DNA of 64,000 nucleotides from positions 2,040,520 through 2,104,519 of the forward strand of contig NZ_CP006644.1 of assembly GCF_000512205.2 (NCBI RefSeq), in the 5' to 3' direction. The notes under the pieces were generated by a model. That model saw only the letters and a program-made list of their open reading frames with translations. It was not told where the DNA came from and did no database searches. The stretch comes from Sphingomonas sanxanigenens DSM 19645 = NX02 (GTDB lineage Bacteria; Pseudomonadota; Alphaproteobacteria; Sphingomonadales; Sphingomonadaceae). Positions 53,194 to 62,421 of the stretch are shown one piece after another (within the stretch, counting starts at the first letter, position 1; every line of letters starts with the position of its first letter). The position numbers were made by a program, and so were the translations under genes.

Positions 53194-54072
53194 TCAGCGC
53201 GTCAGCAGATGCGTTTCGAGGGCGGCGATGAACGCGCGGACCTTGCCGGGCACGAAGCGCGTCGTCGGCTGTACCGCCCAGATCGCCAGTGGCGCGATCT
53301 GCGCATCGCTCAGCGGCAGGGGGATCATCCGCCCCGCCGCGACCTCGTCGTGCGCATCCCAGGAAGCGAGGCTGACGATGCCGAGCCCTTCGAGGCATGC
53401 ACGATGCAGCGCTTCGAAGGAACTGGAGGTGAAGCGGCCGGATACGCGCTGGCGGACCGGCTTGCCATCGACGAGAAAGCGCCAGTGGGCGACGTCGGTG
53501 GCACGCAGGCATTCGTGCTTCGCGAGGTCTGCCAGTGTCCGCGGCACGCCGGCGCGTGCGATATAGGCGGGCGCTGCATAGAGTGCGCGGGGGCTGTCCG
53601 CCAGCTTGCGGGCGATCAGGCCGCTGTCGCGCATCGGTGCGATGCGGATGGCGAGATCGAGCCCCTGTGCCACGATATCCACGATGCTGTCGGTAAGCAT
53701 CAGATCGATGCGGACGGACGGGTTGGCGGCGAGGAATCCGGGCACCATCGGCGTTACCACCTTGCGACCGAACGGCAGCGATGCCGTGACGCGCAGCAGC
53801 CCGGATGCACCTGCGCCGGCAGGGCGGATCGCGCCGAGCGCCTCCGCTTCATTCTCGAGCATCGCCTGCGCATAGGGCAGGAAAGCCTCACCCTCCGGCG
53901 TCAGCGACAGGGCGCGGGTGGTGCGGTGGACCAGCCGGGTGCCGAGCGCGGTTTCGAGCGAGGCGAGCCGACGCGAGGCGACCATCGGCGCGACGACCAG
54001 CCGCCGCGCGGCGCTCGCAAGGCTGCCCGCACGCACTGCCTCCACGAACACAGCGACCTCGTTGAGGTCCAT
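53194..54072 (-). CDS. LysR-family regulator
   Basis: GGGGAG lies 7 bases before ATG 54072. The 292-residue protein has the LysR HTH (F-V-E-A-V-R-A-G-S-L-A-S-A-A-R-R-L, then L-E-T-A-L-G-T-R-L-V-H-R-T-T-R) and the periplasmic-binding-like effector domain. It diverges from the old-yellow-enzyme gene with 102 bases between, the usual layout for a regulator of that gene pair. It is also 41 bases upstream of kynU on the same strand. Confidence 0.92.
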   Translation of the reverse strand: MDLNEVAVFVEAVRAGSLASAARRLVVAPMVASRRLASLETALGTRLVHRTTRALSLTPEGEAFLPYAQAMLENEAEALGAIRPAGAGASGLLRVTASLPFGRKVVTPMVPGFLAANPSVRIDLMLTDSIVDIVAQGLDLAIRIAPMRDSGLIARKLADSPRALYAAPAYIARAGVPRTLADLAKHECLRATDVAHWRFLVDGKPVRQRVSGRFTSSSFEALHRACLEGLGIVSLASWDAHDEVAAGRMIPLPLSDAQIAPLAIWAVQPTTRFVPGKVRAFIAALETHLLTR

Positions 54073-54174
54073 TATATCGCTCCCCGATATGCCGGCCTAC
54101 CGATGTCGCTCACTACAGCGGAAAGCGTGACCCGCCTAGATGCGCTGCAACACTTCGGACAGAGAGTTTCCCCG

Positions 54175-55326
54175 ATGACCCAGGCCCTTCACGACGATCC
54201 GCTTTTCCGCCCGCTTCAACTGGGCGCCATCGCGCTCCACCACCGCGTGGTGATGCCGCCGCTCACGCGCCAGCGTTCGTGGCAGCCCGGCGACGTGCCG
54301 CATGCGATGAACGCGATCTATTATGGCCAGCGCGCCAGCAGGGGCGGGTTGATCATCACCGAGGCGACCAACATCACCGAGCAGGCACGCGGCTATCCCG
54401 CGGCGCCGGGCATACATAGCACGGCGCAGATCGCCGGCTGGCGGTTGGTGACCGAGGCGGTGCACGCCAAGGGCGGCCGCATCGTCCAGCAGCTCTGGCA
54501 CACCGGGCGCATCTCGCACCCGACGATGCAGCCCGGCGGTACCGCGCCAGTCGCACCCAGCGCGGTGCTCCCCGAGGGGCTGTCGCACATCGATGCCAGC
54601 GGCGAACCGGCCGACCTCGTCTTGCCGCACGCGCTGACCAAGGATGAAATCGACGGCATCGTCGCCGATTTCGCGCAGGCTGCGCGCAACGCCCGCGAGG
54701 CCGGGTTCGACGGCGTCGAGATCCATGGCGCCAACGGCTATCTGATCGACCAGTTTTTGCAGGATTCGAGCAACCGGCGTGAGGATGGCTATGGTGGCTC
54801 GATCGCCAACCGTGCGCGCTTCCTGCTCGAAGTCGTCAATGCGGTTGCCGCAGCATGGTCGCCGGATCGGGTCGGCGTGCGTCTTTCGCCTTGGGGTACG
54901 TTCAACGGCATGGGCGACAGCGATCCCGCGAACCTCTATGCCCATGTCGGCACCGAACTCGGCCGTCGCGGCCTCGCCTATCTCCATGTGGTCGAACCGC
55001 GCGCGGACCAGACCAGCGACGTCAACGCCATCGATGCCTCCGCGGCGGATGCGGGCAAGCTGCTCAAGCGCAATTTTCCCGGTGCGGTGATCTCGGCCGG
55101 CGGCTATGTCGGCGACACCGCGCGTGCCGCGATCGAAGAGGGAAGGGCGGATGCGATTGCGTTCGGACGCCTGTTCATTGCCAACCCCGATCTGCCGCGT
55201 CGCCTTGCCGAGCACGCCGCAATGAACCGCTATCACCGCCCCAGTTTCTATGGCGGCGCCGAGCGCGGCTATATCGACTATCCGACGCTCGACGCGGTCG
55301 CCGACGCCGAACAGGTCGCGGCGTGA
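54175..55326 (+). CDS. Old-yellow-enzyme family NADH:flavin oxidoreductase
   Basis: I start at ATG 54175 because the frame upstream runs antisense through the LysR gene. The 383-residue (beta/alpha)8 barrel has [33 protein letters not shown] and [11 protein letters not shown]. It reduces activated C=C bonds or nitro groups with FMN. It overlaps the MFS gene by 4 bases (GTGA), so reduction of a toxic compound and its export may be linked. Confidence 0.93.
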   Translation: MTQALHDDPLFRPLQLGAIALHHRVVMPPLTRQRSWQPGDVPHAMNAIYYGQRASRGGLIITEATNITEQARGYPAAPGIHSTAQIAGWRLVTEAVHAKGGRIVQQLWHTGRISHPTMQPGGTAPVAPSAVLPEGLSHIDASGEPADLVLPHALTKDEIDGIVADFAQAARNAREAGFDGVEIHGANGYLIDQFLQDSSNRREDGYGGSIANRARFLLEVVNAVAAAWSPDRVGVRLSPWGTFNGMGDSDPANLYAHVGTELGRRGLAYLHVVEPRADQTSDVNAIDASAADAGKLLKRNFPGAVISAGGYVGDTARAAIEEGRADAIAFGRLFIANPDLPRRLAEHAAMNRYHRPSFYGGAERGYIDYPTLDAVADAEQVAA

Positions 55327-56498
55327 GCAGCGCCGGCACTGCGCCCATGCCGACCGTCGGCATGGGGCGCGGGCTGACCTTCGCGATGGCCGCGGCGTGC
55401 GGCCTCGCAGTCGCCAACATCTATTACAACCAGCCGATGCTCGGCGTGATCGGGCACGAACTGGGCGATGGGCTGATCAACCTGGTGCCGACCGCAACCC
55501 AACTGGGCTATGCGGCCGGCCTTTTCCTGTTGGTGCCGCTGGGCGATCTGCACGAGCGGCGCTGGCTGATCATGCTCCAGTTCGGGCTGCTCGCCGTTGC
55601 GCTGGCGGCGGCGGCGGTCTCGCCCAGCGCGACCATGCTGATCCTGGCCTCGGTGATCGTCGGCGCGGCGGCCACCGTCGCGCAGCAGATCGTGCCCTTC
55701 GCCGCCCATCTCGCGGCGCCGGAAAGGCGCGGCGAGACGGTGGGCGTCGTTATGTCCGGGCTGTTGTGCGGCATATTGCTCAGCCGCGCGCTCGCCGGAC
55801 TCGTCGCCGTGCAGTTCGGCTGGCGGGCAATGTTCTGGCTGGCGGTGCCGGTGGCGCTGGCGGCCGCGGCATGGATGGGATCGCGGCTGCCACGCGGCGC
55901 GCCCGATATGCAACTGAGCTATCCGGCCTTGCTCCGCTCGATGGTGGCGCTGTGGCGCGAATTTCCGGCATTGCGGCTGGCGGCGATCACGCAGGCGCTG
56001 ATGTTCGGCGCCTTTTCGGCCTTCTGGTCGATGCTTGCGCTGCATCTGGCCGAGCCGCGCTTCGGCTTTGGCGCCGACATTGCGGGGCTGTTCGGTGTGA
56101 TCGGCGCGGTGGGCGTGCTGGCGGCGCCTGTCGCCGGGCGAATGGCCGACAGCCGCGGGCCGCACGGCGCGATCCTGATCGGCGCCCTGCTCGCGCTCGG
56201 ATCCTGGGCGCTGCTCGGGTTGTGGACCTCGATCGCGGGGCTGGTCATCGGCGTGGTGCTCCTCGACTTCGCGGTGCACGCCTCGCTCGTCTCCAACCAG
56301 CACATCGTCTATGCGCTCCGGCCCGAGGCGCGGGCGCGGATCAACACCCTTTTCATGGGCACGATGTTCATGGGTGGCGCGGCAGGATCGGCGGCCGCGA
56401 GCCAGGCATGGGCGCTCGCCGGCTGGAGTGGTGTCGCCGCGCTTGGTGTCATCTGTGCGATCGGTGCCGCGGGGCTGCAGATTTTCGCAAAGCGGTGA
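55323..56498 (+). CDS. MFS transporter, coupled to the old-yellow-enzyme gene
   Basis: The GTG at 55323 overlaps the previous stop by 4 bases; ATG 55347 is an alternative. The 391-residue protein has about twelve helices and MFS motifs (G-D-L-H-E-R-R-W in loop 2-3, similar to G-D-x-x-G-R-R). It starts [19 protein letters not shown], typical of the YbjJ/AraJ-like drug efflux branch. Substrate unknown. Confidence 0.88.
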   Translation: MSSAGTAPMPTVGMGRGLTFAMAAACGLAVANIYYNQPMLGVIGHELGDGLINLVPTATQLGYAAGLFLLVPLGDLHERRWLIMLQFGLLAVALAAAAVSPSATMLILASVIVGAAATVAQQIVPFAAHLAAPERRGETVGVVMSGLLCGILLSRALAGLVAVQFGWRAMFWLAVPVALAAAAWMGSRLPRGAPDMQLSYPALLRSMVALWREFPALRLAAITQALMFGAFSAFWSMLALHLAEPRFGFGADIAGLFGVIGAVGVLAAPVAGRMADSRGPHGAILIGALLALGSWALLGLWTSIAGLVIGVVLLDFAVHASLVSNQHIVYALRPEARARINTLFMGTMFMGGAAGSAAASQAWALAGWSGVAALGVICAIGAAGLQIFAKR

Positions 56499-56503
56499 AT
56501 GAG

Positions 56504-56527
56504 CCTCCTCCCGCTCGCGGGAGGAGG
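56504..56527. terminator. Bidirectional hairpin terminator
   Basis: CCTCCTCCCG (56504-56513) and CGGGAGGAGG (56518-56527) pair perfectly over a CTCG loop. The hairpin lies in the 35-base gap between the convergent MFS and altronate dehydratase genes, so it should serve both. Confidence 0.7.
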
Positions 56528-56533
56528 GAAGGG

Positions 56534-58012
56534 TCAGAGCGTGACGCCGCGCTTCCAGATGGCGATACCGCGCTCGCCATTGGTTTCGTTGCGCGCAGGC
56601 GTGCCCGAAGCGATGGCGAGGATGGTGTCGAGCGCATCCTCGAACACCGCATCCATGCCGGCATCGAGCGCGTCGCCTGCATTGATGTCGATCCAGCGGG
56701 GCTTGGCCGCAGCGAGCGCGCTGTTCGATGCGACCTTGACCGTCGGCACCGGGCTGCCGAGCGGCGTGCCGCGGCCAGTGGAGAACAGGGTCAGCGTCGC
56801 GCCGGCGGCAGCGAGCGCGGTGGTCGAGACCGCGTCATTGCCGGGTGCTTCGAGCACCGTCAGGCCGGTGCGGGTCATGCGCTCGCCATAATGGATGACG
56901 TCGGTCACCGGAACATGGCCGCCTTTCTGGACGGCGCCGAGCGACTTTTCTTCCAGCGTGGTGATGCCGCCGCGGATATTGCCGGGGCTGGGATTTTCGG
57001 AGACCGGCTCACCATGGTCGGCGAAGTAGCGCTTGAAACGGCCGACCAGCGCCGCGAGGGCGTCGAAGGTCGGGCGGTCGACGCAGCGGTCCATCAGCAC
57101 CTGCTCGGCGCCGAAGATCTCGGGGATTTCCGTCAAGAGCACATGGCCGCCGGCATCGCCCACCGCATCGGCGATGCGGCCGATCAGCGGATTGGCGGTG
57201 ACGCCGCTCAGGCCATCGGAGCCGCCGCACTTCACGCCCAGGCGAAGCGCCGAAAGCGGCACCGGCTCCCGTTGCGCGGCGGCGTGGCGGGCAAGGTCCT
57301 CGATCGCTTCCATACCGCGCTCGATCTCGTCGTCGACGCCCTGCGCGGTAAACCACCGGACATGGTCTCGCCGGCCTTCGGGGAGCCGCTCAACCATGCC
57401 GGAAAGCTGGTTCGATTCGCAGCCGAGGCCGAGCAGCAGCACGCCGCCGGCATTGGGATTGCACGCCAGCGCGGCTAGGATCGCGCCGGTGCCTTCGAGA
57501 TCGTCACCAAGCTGCGAGCACCCGAACGGGTGCGGAAAGGCGTGGACGCCCTCGATGCCGGCGAACGACTCGCGCTCCGCCATCGCCGCGAGCCGGTCGG
57601 CTGTGCGCCCGACGCAGCCGACCGTGGGAATGATCCAGATCTCGTTACGCGTCCCGACGCTGCCGTCTCCACGGCGATAGCCCATGAAGCTGCGGTGGGC
57701 AGGGGCGGGGGGAGCATGGTCGGCCGGCTTCTCGTAGCGATAGCTGCCATCGATGGCGAGCGACGTCGCGACGTTGTGGCTGTGGACGTGATCGCCCGGT
57801 GCGATCGCCGAGATCGCGTGGCCGATCGGGAAGCCATAGCGGATCGGTGACTCGCCCGCCGCGATCGGGACCAGCGCGATCTTGTGGCCGGACGGAATGT
57901 CCTGCGCGGCCCGGACGGTGATCCCGCCGGCGGTAACCTCTTCGCCGGCGGAAATCGGAGACAGCGTCACGGCGACGCTGTCGGCGGGGTGGATTCGAAC
58001 GGCAGTGGTCAT
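56534..58012 (-). CDS. uxaA: Altronate dehydratase
   Basis: The 492-residue protein has an N-terminal SAF-like domain (P-S-G-H-K-I-A-L, D-H-V-H-S-H-N-V) and the UxaA core: F-M-G-Y-R-R-G-D-G-S-V-G-T-R-N, T-V-G-C-V, H-P-F-G-C-S-Q-L-G-D-D, L-G-C-E-S-N-Q and K-C-G-G-S-D-G-L-S-G. It dehydrates D-altronate to KDG in galacturonate breakdown. Similar two-domain enzymes act on galactarate. It lies behind the hexuronate transporter with 18 bases between. Confidence 0.93.
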   Translation of the reverse strand: MTTAVRIHPADSVAVTLSPISAGEEVTAGGITVRAAQDIPSGHKIALVPIAAGESPIRYGFPIGHAISAIAPGDHVHSHNVATSLAIDGSYRYEKPADHAPPAPAHRSFMGYRRGDGSVGTRNEIWIIPTVGCVGRTADRLAAMAERESFAGIEGVHAFPHPFGCSQLGDDLEGTGAILAALACNPNAGGVLLLGLGCESNQLSGMVERLPEGRRDHVRWFTAQGVDDEIERGMEAIEDLARHAAAQREPVPLSALRLGVKCGGSDGLSGVTANPLIGRIADAVGDAGGHVLLTEIPEIFGAEQVLMDRCVDRPTFDALAALVGRFKRYFADHGEPVSENPSPGNIRGGITTLEEKSLGAVQKGGHVPVTDVIHYGERMTRTGLTVLEAPGNDAVSTTALAAAGATLTLFSTGRGTPLGSPVPTVKVASNSALAAAKPRWIDINAGDALDAGMDAVFEDALDTILAIASGTPARNETNGERGIAIWKRGVTL

Positions 58013-58030
58013 GTTCAGGAACGGTCCCGA

Positions 58031-59308
58031 TTACGCCACGCTGACGCGCTCGAGGCGCGGCGACAGCAGGTGGACGGTCAACAGGGCCAGCATATAGGCA
58101 GCAGCGCACACCGCGAACAGCACCGAGTAATTATTATCGGTCGCTTCGAGAATGTAGCCGGTAAAGATCGACATCACCATGCCACCGATCGCACCCATGG
58201 TGCCGCCGATGCCGATCACCGAACCCACCGCGCTGCGCGGGAACACGTCTGACGGGAAGGTGTAGAGGTTGGCCGAGAAGGCCTGGTGCGCCGCGGTAGC
58301 GATGCCGATGATCAGCACGGCCATCCAGACGCTGTCGATGCTCTGCGCGAAGAAGATCGGCAGCACGCAGACCGCCGCGATCAGCATCGCGATCTTGCGG
58401 GCGTAATTGACACTGTACCCCGCCTTGATCAGCCGCGACGACAGCCAGCCGCCGGCAATGCTGCCGCCATCGGAGATCAGATAGATCGCGGCGAGCGGCA
58501 GGCCGAAGGTCTTGAGGTCCATGTCGTAGCGCTCGAACAGATAGCCGGGCAGCCAGAACAGGAAGAACCACCAGATCGGATCGATGAAGAACTTGCCCAG
58601 CGCGAACGCCCAGGTTTCCTTGATCGTCAGGATGCGGCCCCAGCCGATCTTCTCGACCGTGTCCTCCGGATCCTGCCGGATCCAGGCGAGTTCGGCGGCG
58701 GTGATTTTCGGGTGCTCGTTCGGGTGGCGATAGAGCGCCCACCAGGCGATCAGCCAGAGAATGCCGAAGATGCCGGTGACGTAGAACGCCACGCGCCAGT
58801 CGAACCACAGCACGAGCAACGGCACGAGCAGCGGGGTGATGATAGCGCCAACGTTGGCACCTGCATTGAACAGGCCGATCGCGAAGGCGCGCTCGCGCTG
58901 CGGGAACCAGTCGGCGACGGCGCGGATACCGGCGGGGAAGTTGCCCGATTCGCCGATGCCCAAGCCGAATCGCGCCATCGCGAACGTGGTGACGCTGGTG
59001 GCGAGGCCGTGGCCCATGTGCGCGATCGTCCAGATCACGATCGCGACGGCATAGCCGACGCGCGCGCCGAGCACGTCGATGATCTTGCCGAAGCTGAGAT
59101 AGCCGACGGCATAAGCGAGCTGGAAATAGAAGACGATGGTGGCGAAATCGCTCTCGGTCCAGCCGAGATCGGCTTGCAAGGTCGGCTTCAGCACGCCGAT
59201 CATCTGCCGGTCGATATAGTTGATCGCGGTCGCGGCAAACAGCAGCGCAACCACAACCCACCGATAGCGACCGACCTTTTCGGTCGCCTTCTCCACGCTG
59301 CTCGCCAT
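58031..59308 (-). CDS. exuT: Hexuronate-type MFS transporter (ExuT-like)
   Basis: GAGAGGA lies about 6 bases before ATG 59308. The 425-residue ACS-family protein has V-A-L-L-F-A-A-T-A-I-N-Y-I-D-R-Q, G-I-G-E-S-G-N-F-P-A-G, W-F-P-Q-R-E-R-A and D-P-I-W-W-F-F-L-F-W-L-P-G-Y. These match ExuT and related glucarate/galactonate porters. Its place between FAH and altronate dehydratase genes supports uronate import. Confidence 0.9.
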   Translation of the reverse strand: MASSVEKATEKVGRYRWVVVALLFAATAINYIDRQMIGVLKPTLQADLGWTESDFATIVFYFQLAYAVGYLSFGKIIDVLGARVGYAVAIVIWTIAHMGHGLATSVTTFAMARFGLGIGESGNFPAGIRAVADWFPQRERAFAIGLFNAGANVGAIITPLLVPLLVLWFDWRVAFYVTGIFGILWLIAWWALYRHPNEHPKITAAELAWIRQDPEDTVEKIGWGRILTIKETWAFALGKFFIDPIWWFFLFWLPGYLFERYDMDLKTFGLPLAAIYLISDGGSIAGGWLSSRLIKAGYSVNYARKIAMLIAAVCVLPIFFAQSIDSVWMAVLIIGIATAAHQAFSANLYTFPSDVFPRSAVGSVIGIGGTMGAIGGMVMSIFTGYILEATDNNYSVLFAVCAAAYMLALLTVHLLSPRLERVSVA

Positions 59309-59326
59309 TCTTATCCTCTCACCTGG

Positions 59327-59351
59327 AACAGCCGCGCTCAGCGCGGCTGTT
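59327..59351 (-). terminator. Perfect palindrome across the FAH-gene stop codon
   Basis: AACAGCCGCGCT (59327-59338) and AGCGCGGCTGTT (59340-59351) are complementary around a single C, with the stop codon of the upstream FAH-family gene at the centre. It lies between the FAH and exuT genes on the minus strand. It could lower read-through into exuT or protect the upstream RNA. With practically no loop, part of the stem must open. Confidence 0.5.
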
Positions 59352-60129
59352 GCGCCCCGATCGTGCAGCCAATCGTTCCGAACCGGCCGAAGTCCGCTTC
59401 GACGCGCTGGCCGACGGTGACCTTATGTACACCGGTAACCGCGCCCGTCGAGACCCATTGGCCCGGCGTGATCGGTAAACCGCGCCGCGCGAGGTTTTCG
59501 AACAGGAAGCGTACCGATCCGATCGTGCCGTCGACGAACGCGCTGGCCTTGCCGGTGCCGACCGCCGCGCCGTCGATCGTCGTGCTGACCTCGGCGTCCT
59601 CGAATCCGCTGGTGCGCCACTCGGCGATGGCGGGGCCGATCAACAATCCGTTATTGTTGCCGAAATCACTGATCGTGATCGCCGGGCCATGATCGTTGAT
59701 GCCCGGGAAGGGCGAACTGGCGATCTCGAAGCCGATATGCACCGCATCGATCAGCGCTGCGGCCTCTTCCAGCGTGAACGCGGTCTTGCCCGCTTCGGGC
59801 GCGGCACCGACGCGCAGCAGGAATTCGGCCTCCGCCGCACCGAAGCCATCCTCAAAGATCAGCGCCGGGCTGTCGTCGGAAAGATCGAAGATGGTGTCGG
59901 CGAAGATCGGGCCGGCGAGATGGTGCGCGCCGCCGGTGCGGGCGACCCAGTCGCCCAGGATGCGGCCGACCTTCCAGCCGCCGATCGTCGCGCCCATCCG
60001 CGGAATCGCTTGCGCCTGAATGGCATAGGCGTCGCTCAGCGATTGCGGCATCTCGCCGGGGTAGTCTGGCACCACGCCGGCGCTCAGCCTGGCGTCAACG
60101 AAACGATGGGCGATCCCCTCTGAGGTCAC
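59338..60129 (-). CDS. FAH/2-keto-4-pentenoate hydratase family enzyme
   Basis: GGAGA lies 6 bases before a GTG at 60129 (then T-S-E-G-I-A-H-R-F), which I prefer to the ATG 54 bases upstream since that would place the operator region inside the gene. The 263-residue protein has the FAH-type signatures E-D-G-F-G-A-A-E-A-E-F, H-I-G-F-E-I-A-S-S, D-F-G-N-N-N-G-L-L and G-S-V-R-F-L-F-E-N-L. Family members hydrate or hydrolyse 2-keto acids with Mg2+. It is first in an operon with uxaA and exuT. Its exact substrate is not clear. Confidence 0.85.
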   Translation of the reverse strand: MTSEGIAHRFVDARLSAGVVPDYPGEMPQSLSDAYAIQAQAIPRMGATIGGWKVGRILGDWVARTGGAHHLAGPIFADTIFDLSDDSPALIFEDGFGAAEAEFLLRVGAAPEAGKTAFTLEEAAALIDAVHIGFEIASSPFPGINDHGPAITISDFGNNNGLLIGPAIAEWRTSGFEDAEVSTTIDGAAVGTGKASAFVDGTIGSVRFLFENLARRGLPITPGQWVSTGAVTGVHKVTVGQRVEADFGRFGTIGCTIGAQQPR

Positions 60130-60169
60130 ACCTGTTCTCCACTTGATGGTCGTGGGGCACGTGGTAGGA

Positions 60170-60181
60170 GAAACCGGTGTC
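60170..60181. promoter_or_regulatory. LacI-type operator, divergent promoter region
   Basis: GAAACCGGTGTC differs by one base from the perfect palindrome found before kduI. It lies in the gap between the FAH gene (start 60129, minus) and the lacI-type gene (start 60257, plus), so a bound repressor could control both. Confidence 0.7.
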
Positions 60182-60256
60182 ACTTACAAGACAACGCGGC
60201 GCTGGCGGTAGGGGAGGATCGTTTGTGCCGCGCAGCATCGCGCGATAAGGTCAGCC

Positions 60257-61309
60257 ATGGCGAACAAAGCACAAGACGAATCCGTCACTGCCAAACTCAC
60301 GATCAACGACATCGCGCGGATGGCGGGGGTGTCGAAAAAAACGGTCAGCCGTGTCATCAACCGGTCGCCCTTGCTCAACGCGCAGACGCGCGAGCGGGTG
60401 GAAGCGATCATCCGCGAGACGAACTATGTGCCCAACCCGCAGGCGCGGGCGCTGGCGCTGGGGCGGAACTTCCTGATCGGGATGGTCTATGACAACCCCA
60501 ACCAGCAGATGATCCTCAGCATGCAGCGCGGCGTGCTCGAGGCGTTGCACGATACCGAGTTCGAACTGATCGTGCGCCCGGTCGATCGCGGTTCGGCGCG
60601 GGTGATGGACGATATTCGCGGCTTCATCGTCCGCCAGCGGCTCTATGGCGTGATCATATTGCCGCCGCTTTCCGAGAATGATCGGCTCGCCCAACTCTGC
60701 GACAATGAGGGGTGCCGCTATGTCCGCGTCGGCTCCGCGGTGCTCGACGACAATGAGCATATGGTGGTTTCCAACGATCGCGACGCGGTGGCGGAGGCGG
60801 TGCGCCATCTGATCCAGCAGGGTCATCGCCGCATCGGGCTGATCGCGGGACCGCATGGTTTCCGCTCGGCGAAGGAGCGGCGCGACGGCTTCGAACTGGC
60901 GCTGGCCGAGGCCGGTATCTCGTTGCCACGCAGCCTTATCGCAGACGGACAATACACGTTCGAGTCGGGCATTTCGGCGTCGGAGAGCCTGTTCGACCTG
61001 TCGCCGCGCCCGACCGCGATCTTCGCCAGCAATGACGAAATGGCCGCGGGCGTCCTCTATGCCGCACGGCTCCGCGGCATCCAGGTGCCGGAGGAACTGT
61101 CGATCATCGGGTTCGACGATACGCCCGTGACGACGCGGGTGTGGCCGCCGCTGTCGACGGTGCGCTGGCCGATCATGGCGATGGGCCGCGCGGCGGCGCT
61201 CAAGATCATCGGTGTGGCGATCGGCGAGGGCGGGCAGGTCAGCGAACCTTCGACCTTCAGTTCCACCCTGATTCGTCGCGCTTCGGTTGCACCCCCATCC
61301 GGCGGCTGA
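60257..61309 (+). CDS. LacI-family regulator of the uronate genes
   Basis: AAGGTC precedes ATG 60257. The 350-residue protein has the LacI HTH and hinge (L-T-I-N-D-I-A-R-M-A-G-V-S-K-K-T-V-S-R-V-I-N) and the sugar-binding domain (G-H-R-R-I-G-L-I-A-G, I-F-A-S-N-D-E-M-A-A-G, S-I-I-G-F-D-D). It likely represses the hexuronate genes and senses a keto-sugar acid intermediate. Two palindromic sites nearby (60170-60181 and 61325-61336) are candidate operators. Confidence 0.93.
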   Translation: MANKAQDESVTAKLTINDIARMAGVSKKTVSRVINRSPLLNAQTRERVEAIIRETNYVPNPQARALALGRNFLIGMVYDNPNQQMILSMQRGVLEALHDTEFELIVRPVDRGSARVMDDIRGFIVRQRLYGVIILPPLSENDRLAQLCDNEGCRYVRVGSAVLDDNEHMVVSNDRDAVAEAVRHLIQQGHRRIGLIAGPHGFRSAKERRDGFELALAEAGISLPRSLIADGQYTFESGISASESLFDLSPRPTAIFASNDEMAAGVLYAARLRGIQVPEELSIIGFDDTPVTTRVWPPLSTVRWPIMAMGRAAALKIIGVAIGEGGQVSEPSTFSSTLIRRASVAPPSGG

Positions 61310-61324
61310 TATCAGCGCGAGCCT

Positions 61325-61336
61325 GACACCGGTGTC
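61325..61336. promoter_or_regulatory. LacI-type operator upstream of kduI
   Basis: GACACCGGTGTC is a perfect 12-bp palindrome 16 bases after the regulator stop and 29 bases before the kduI ATG. The same half-sites occur at 60170-60181. It suggests separate control of kduI by the LacI-type protein. Confidence 0.75.
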
Positions 61337-61365
61337 CCGCACCCATTCCGTATAGGGAGGACGAG

Positions 61366-62199
61366 ATGTTCGAGAAGACCTATCACGCGACGCATCCTGA
61401 TATGATGGAATGCGTAGACAATGAGAGCCTGCGCGAGCGCTACCTCGTCCCCGATATGTTCGTCGCGGGAGAGATCCGGCTGAATTATTCGCACAACGAA
61501 CGCTTCGTGATCGGCGGCGCGGTGCCGGCGGGGGGCAGCCTCAAGCTGCCCGATCAGACCGAGCCGAAGTCGGCCGAGGGCCACCCCTTTCTGGAACGCC
61601 GTGAGGCGGGCATCGTCAATATTGGTGGCGCTGGCGCGGTGACGGTGGATGGCGAGCGCTATGAACTCGGCAACAAGGAATGCCTCTATGTGCCGATGGG
61701 CTCGAAAGAGGTGATCTTCGAGGGCGTCGAAGCGCGCTTCTACATGGCTTCGTTGCCCGCGCACAAGGCCTGCCCGATCAAGAAGATCACGCTCGCGGAG
61801 GCCAACCCGCTGGCGCGGGGCGATCTTGCCAACTCGAACCAGCGCACGATCTACCAGCTCGTGATTCCCGGCGTGTGCGAGAGCGCGCAACTTCTGCTCG
61901 GCCTGACCGTGCTCGAGACCGGCAGCGTCTGGAACACGATGCCGCCGCACCTCCATGACCGTCGCAGCGAGATCTATCTCTATTTCGACCTCGAGGGTGG
62001 CGACCGCGTGTTCCACTACATGGGCGAGCCCGATGCGATGCGCCACATCGTCATCCAGAACGAGGAGGCGGTGATCAGCCCCCCCTGGTCGGTGCATATG
62101 GGCTCGGGCACCAAGAGCTATGCCTTCATCTGGGCGATGGGCGGTGAAAATCTCGATTATACCGACATGAATGTGCTGGATATCTGCCAGCTTCAGTAA
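61366..62199 (+). CDS. kduI: 5-keto-4-deoxyuronate isomerase
   Basis: GGGAGG (61355-61360) lies 5 bases before the ATG. The 277-residue cupin has the KduI patterns H-P-D-M-M, Y-L-V-P-D-M-F, N-Y-S-H-N-E-R and the metal site [16 protein letters not shown], then P-P-W-S-V-H-M-G. It converts 5-keto-4-deoxyuronate, from unsaturated uronates released by pectate lyases, to the substrate of KduD. Confidence 0.96.
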   Translation: MFEKTYHATHPDMMECVDNESLRERYLVPDMFVAGEIRLNYSHNERFVIGGAVPAGGSLKLPDQTEPKSAEGHPFLERREAGIVNIGGAGAVTVDGERYELGNKECLYVPMGSKEVIFEGVEARFYMASLPAHKACPIKKITLAEANPLARGDLANSNQRTIYQLVIPGVCESAQLLLGLTVLETGSVWNTMPPHLHDRRSEIYLYFDLEGGDRVFHYMGEPDAMRHIVIQNEEAVISPPWSVHMGSGTKSYAFIWAMGGENLDYTDMNVLDICQLQ

Positions 62200-62261
62200 A
62201 CCTGTCATCCCGGGCTTGACCTGGGATCTCGCTTCTTCTTCGCCTTCTTCTTGTCCCACTC

Positions 62262-62387
62262 CAACCCGTTCGCCCTGAGTAGCCATTGAGCTTGTCGAAA
62301 TGGCGTATCGAAGGGCACTGACGCCGAGCCGGTCCTTCGATACGGGCCTTCGCCAGGCTCAGTTCCTACTCAGGACGAACGGGTTGG
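62262..62387. repeat. Nested inverted repeat of the sphingomonad REP type
   Basis: CAACCCGTTCGCCCTGAGTA (from 62262) pairs with the complement ending at 62387, with one mismatch in 21. Inner arms CGTATCGAAGG (62304-62314) and CCTTCGATACG (62334-62344) match perfectly. Related GTTCG..CCTGAG elements are dispersed in sphingomonad genomes. It lies in the kduI-kduD gap and may act as mRNA hairpin or as a mobile REP. A copy of another common motif (CATCCCGGGCTTGACCTGGG, from 62206) lies just before. Confidence 0.8.
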
Positions 62388-62421
62388 GTAGTTGTCCTCC
62401 CTGCAAAAACGGATCCCCCAC

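Noticed and set aside
53122-54174. N-terminal ~350-residue extension of the old-yellow-enzyme frame
   Set aside because: It runs antisense through the LysR gene, and the enzyme has a normal length from ATG 54175.
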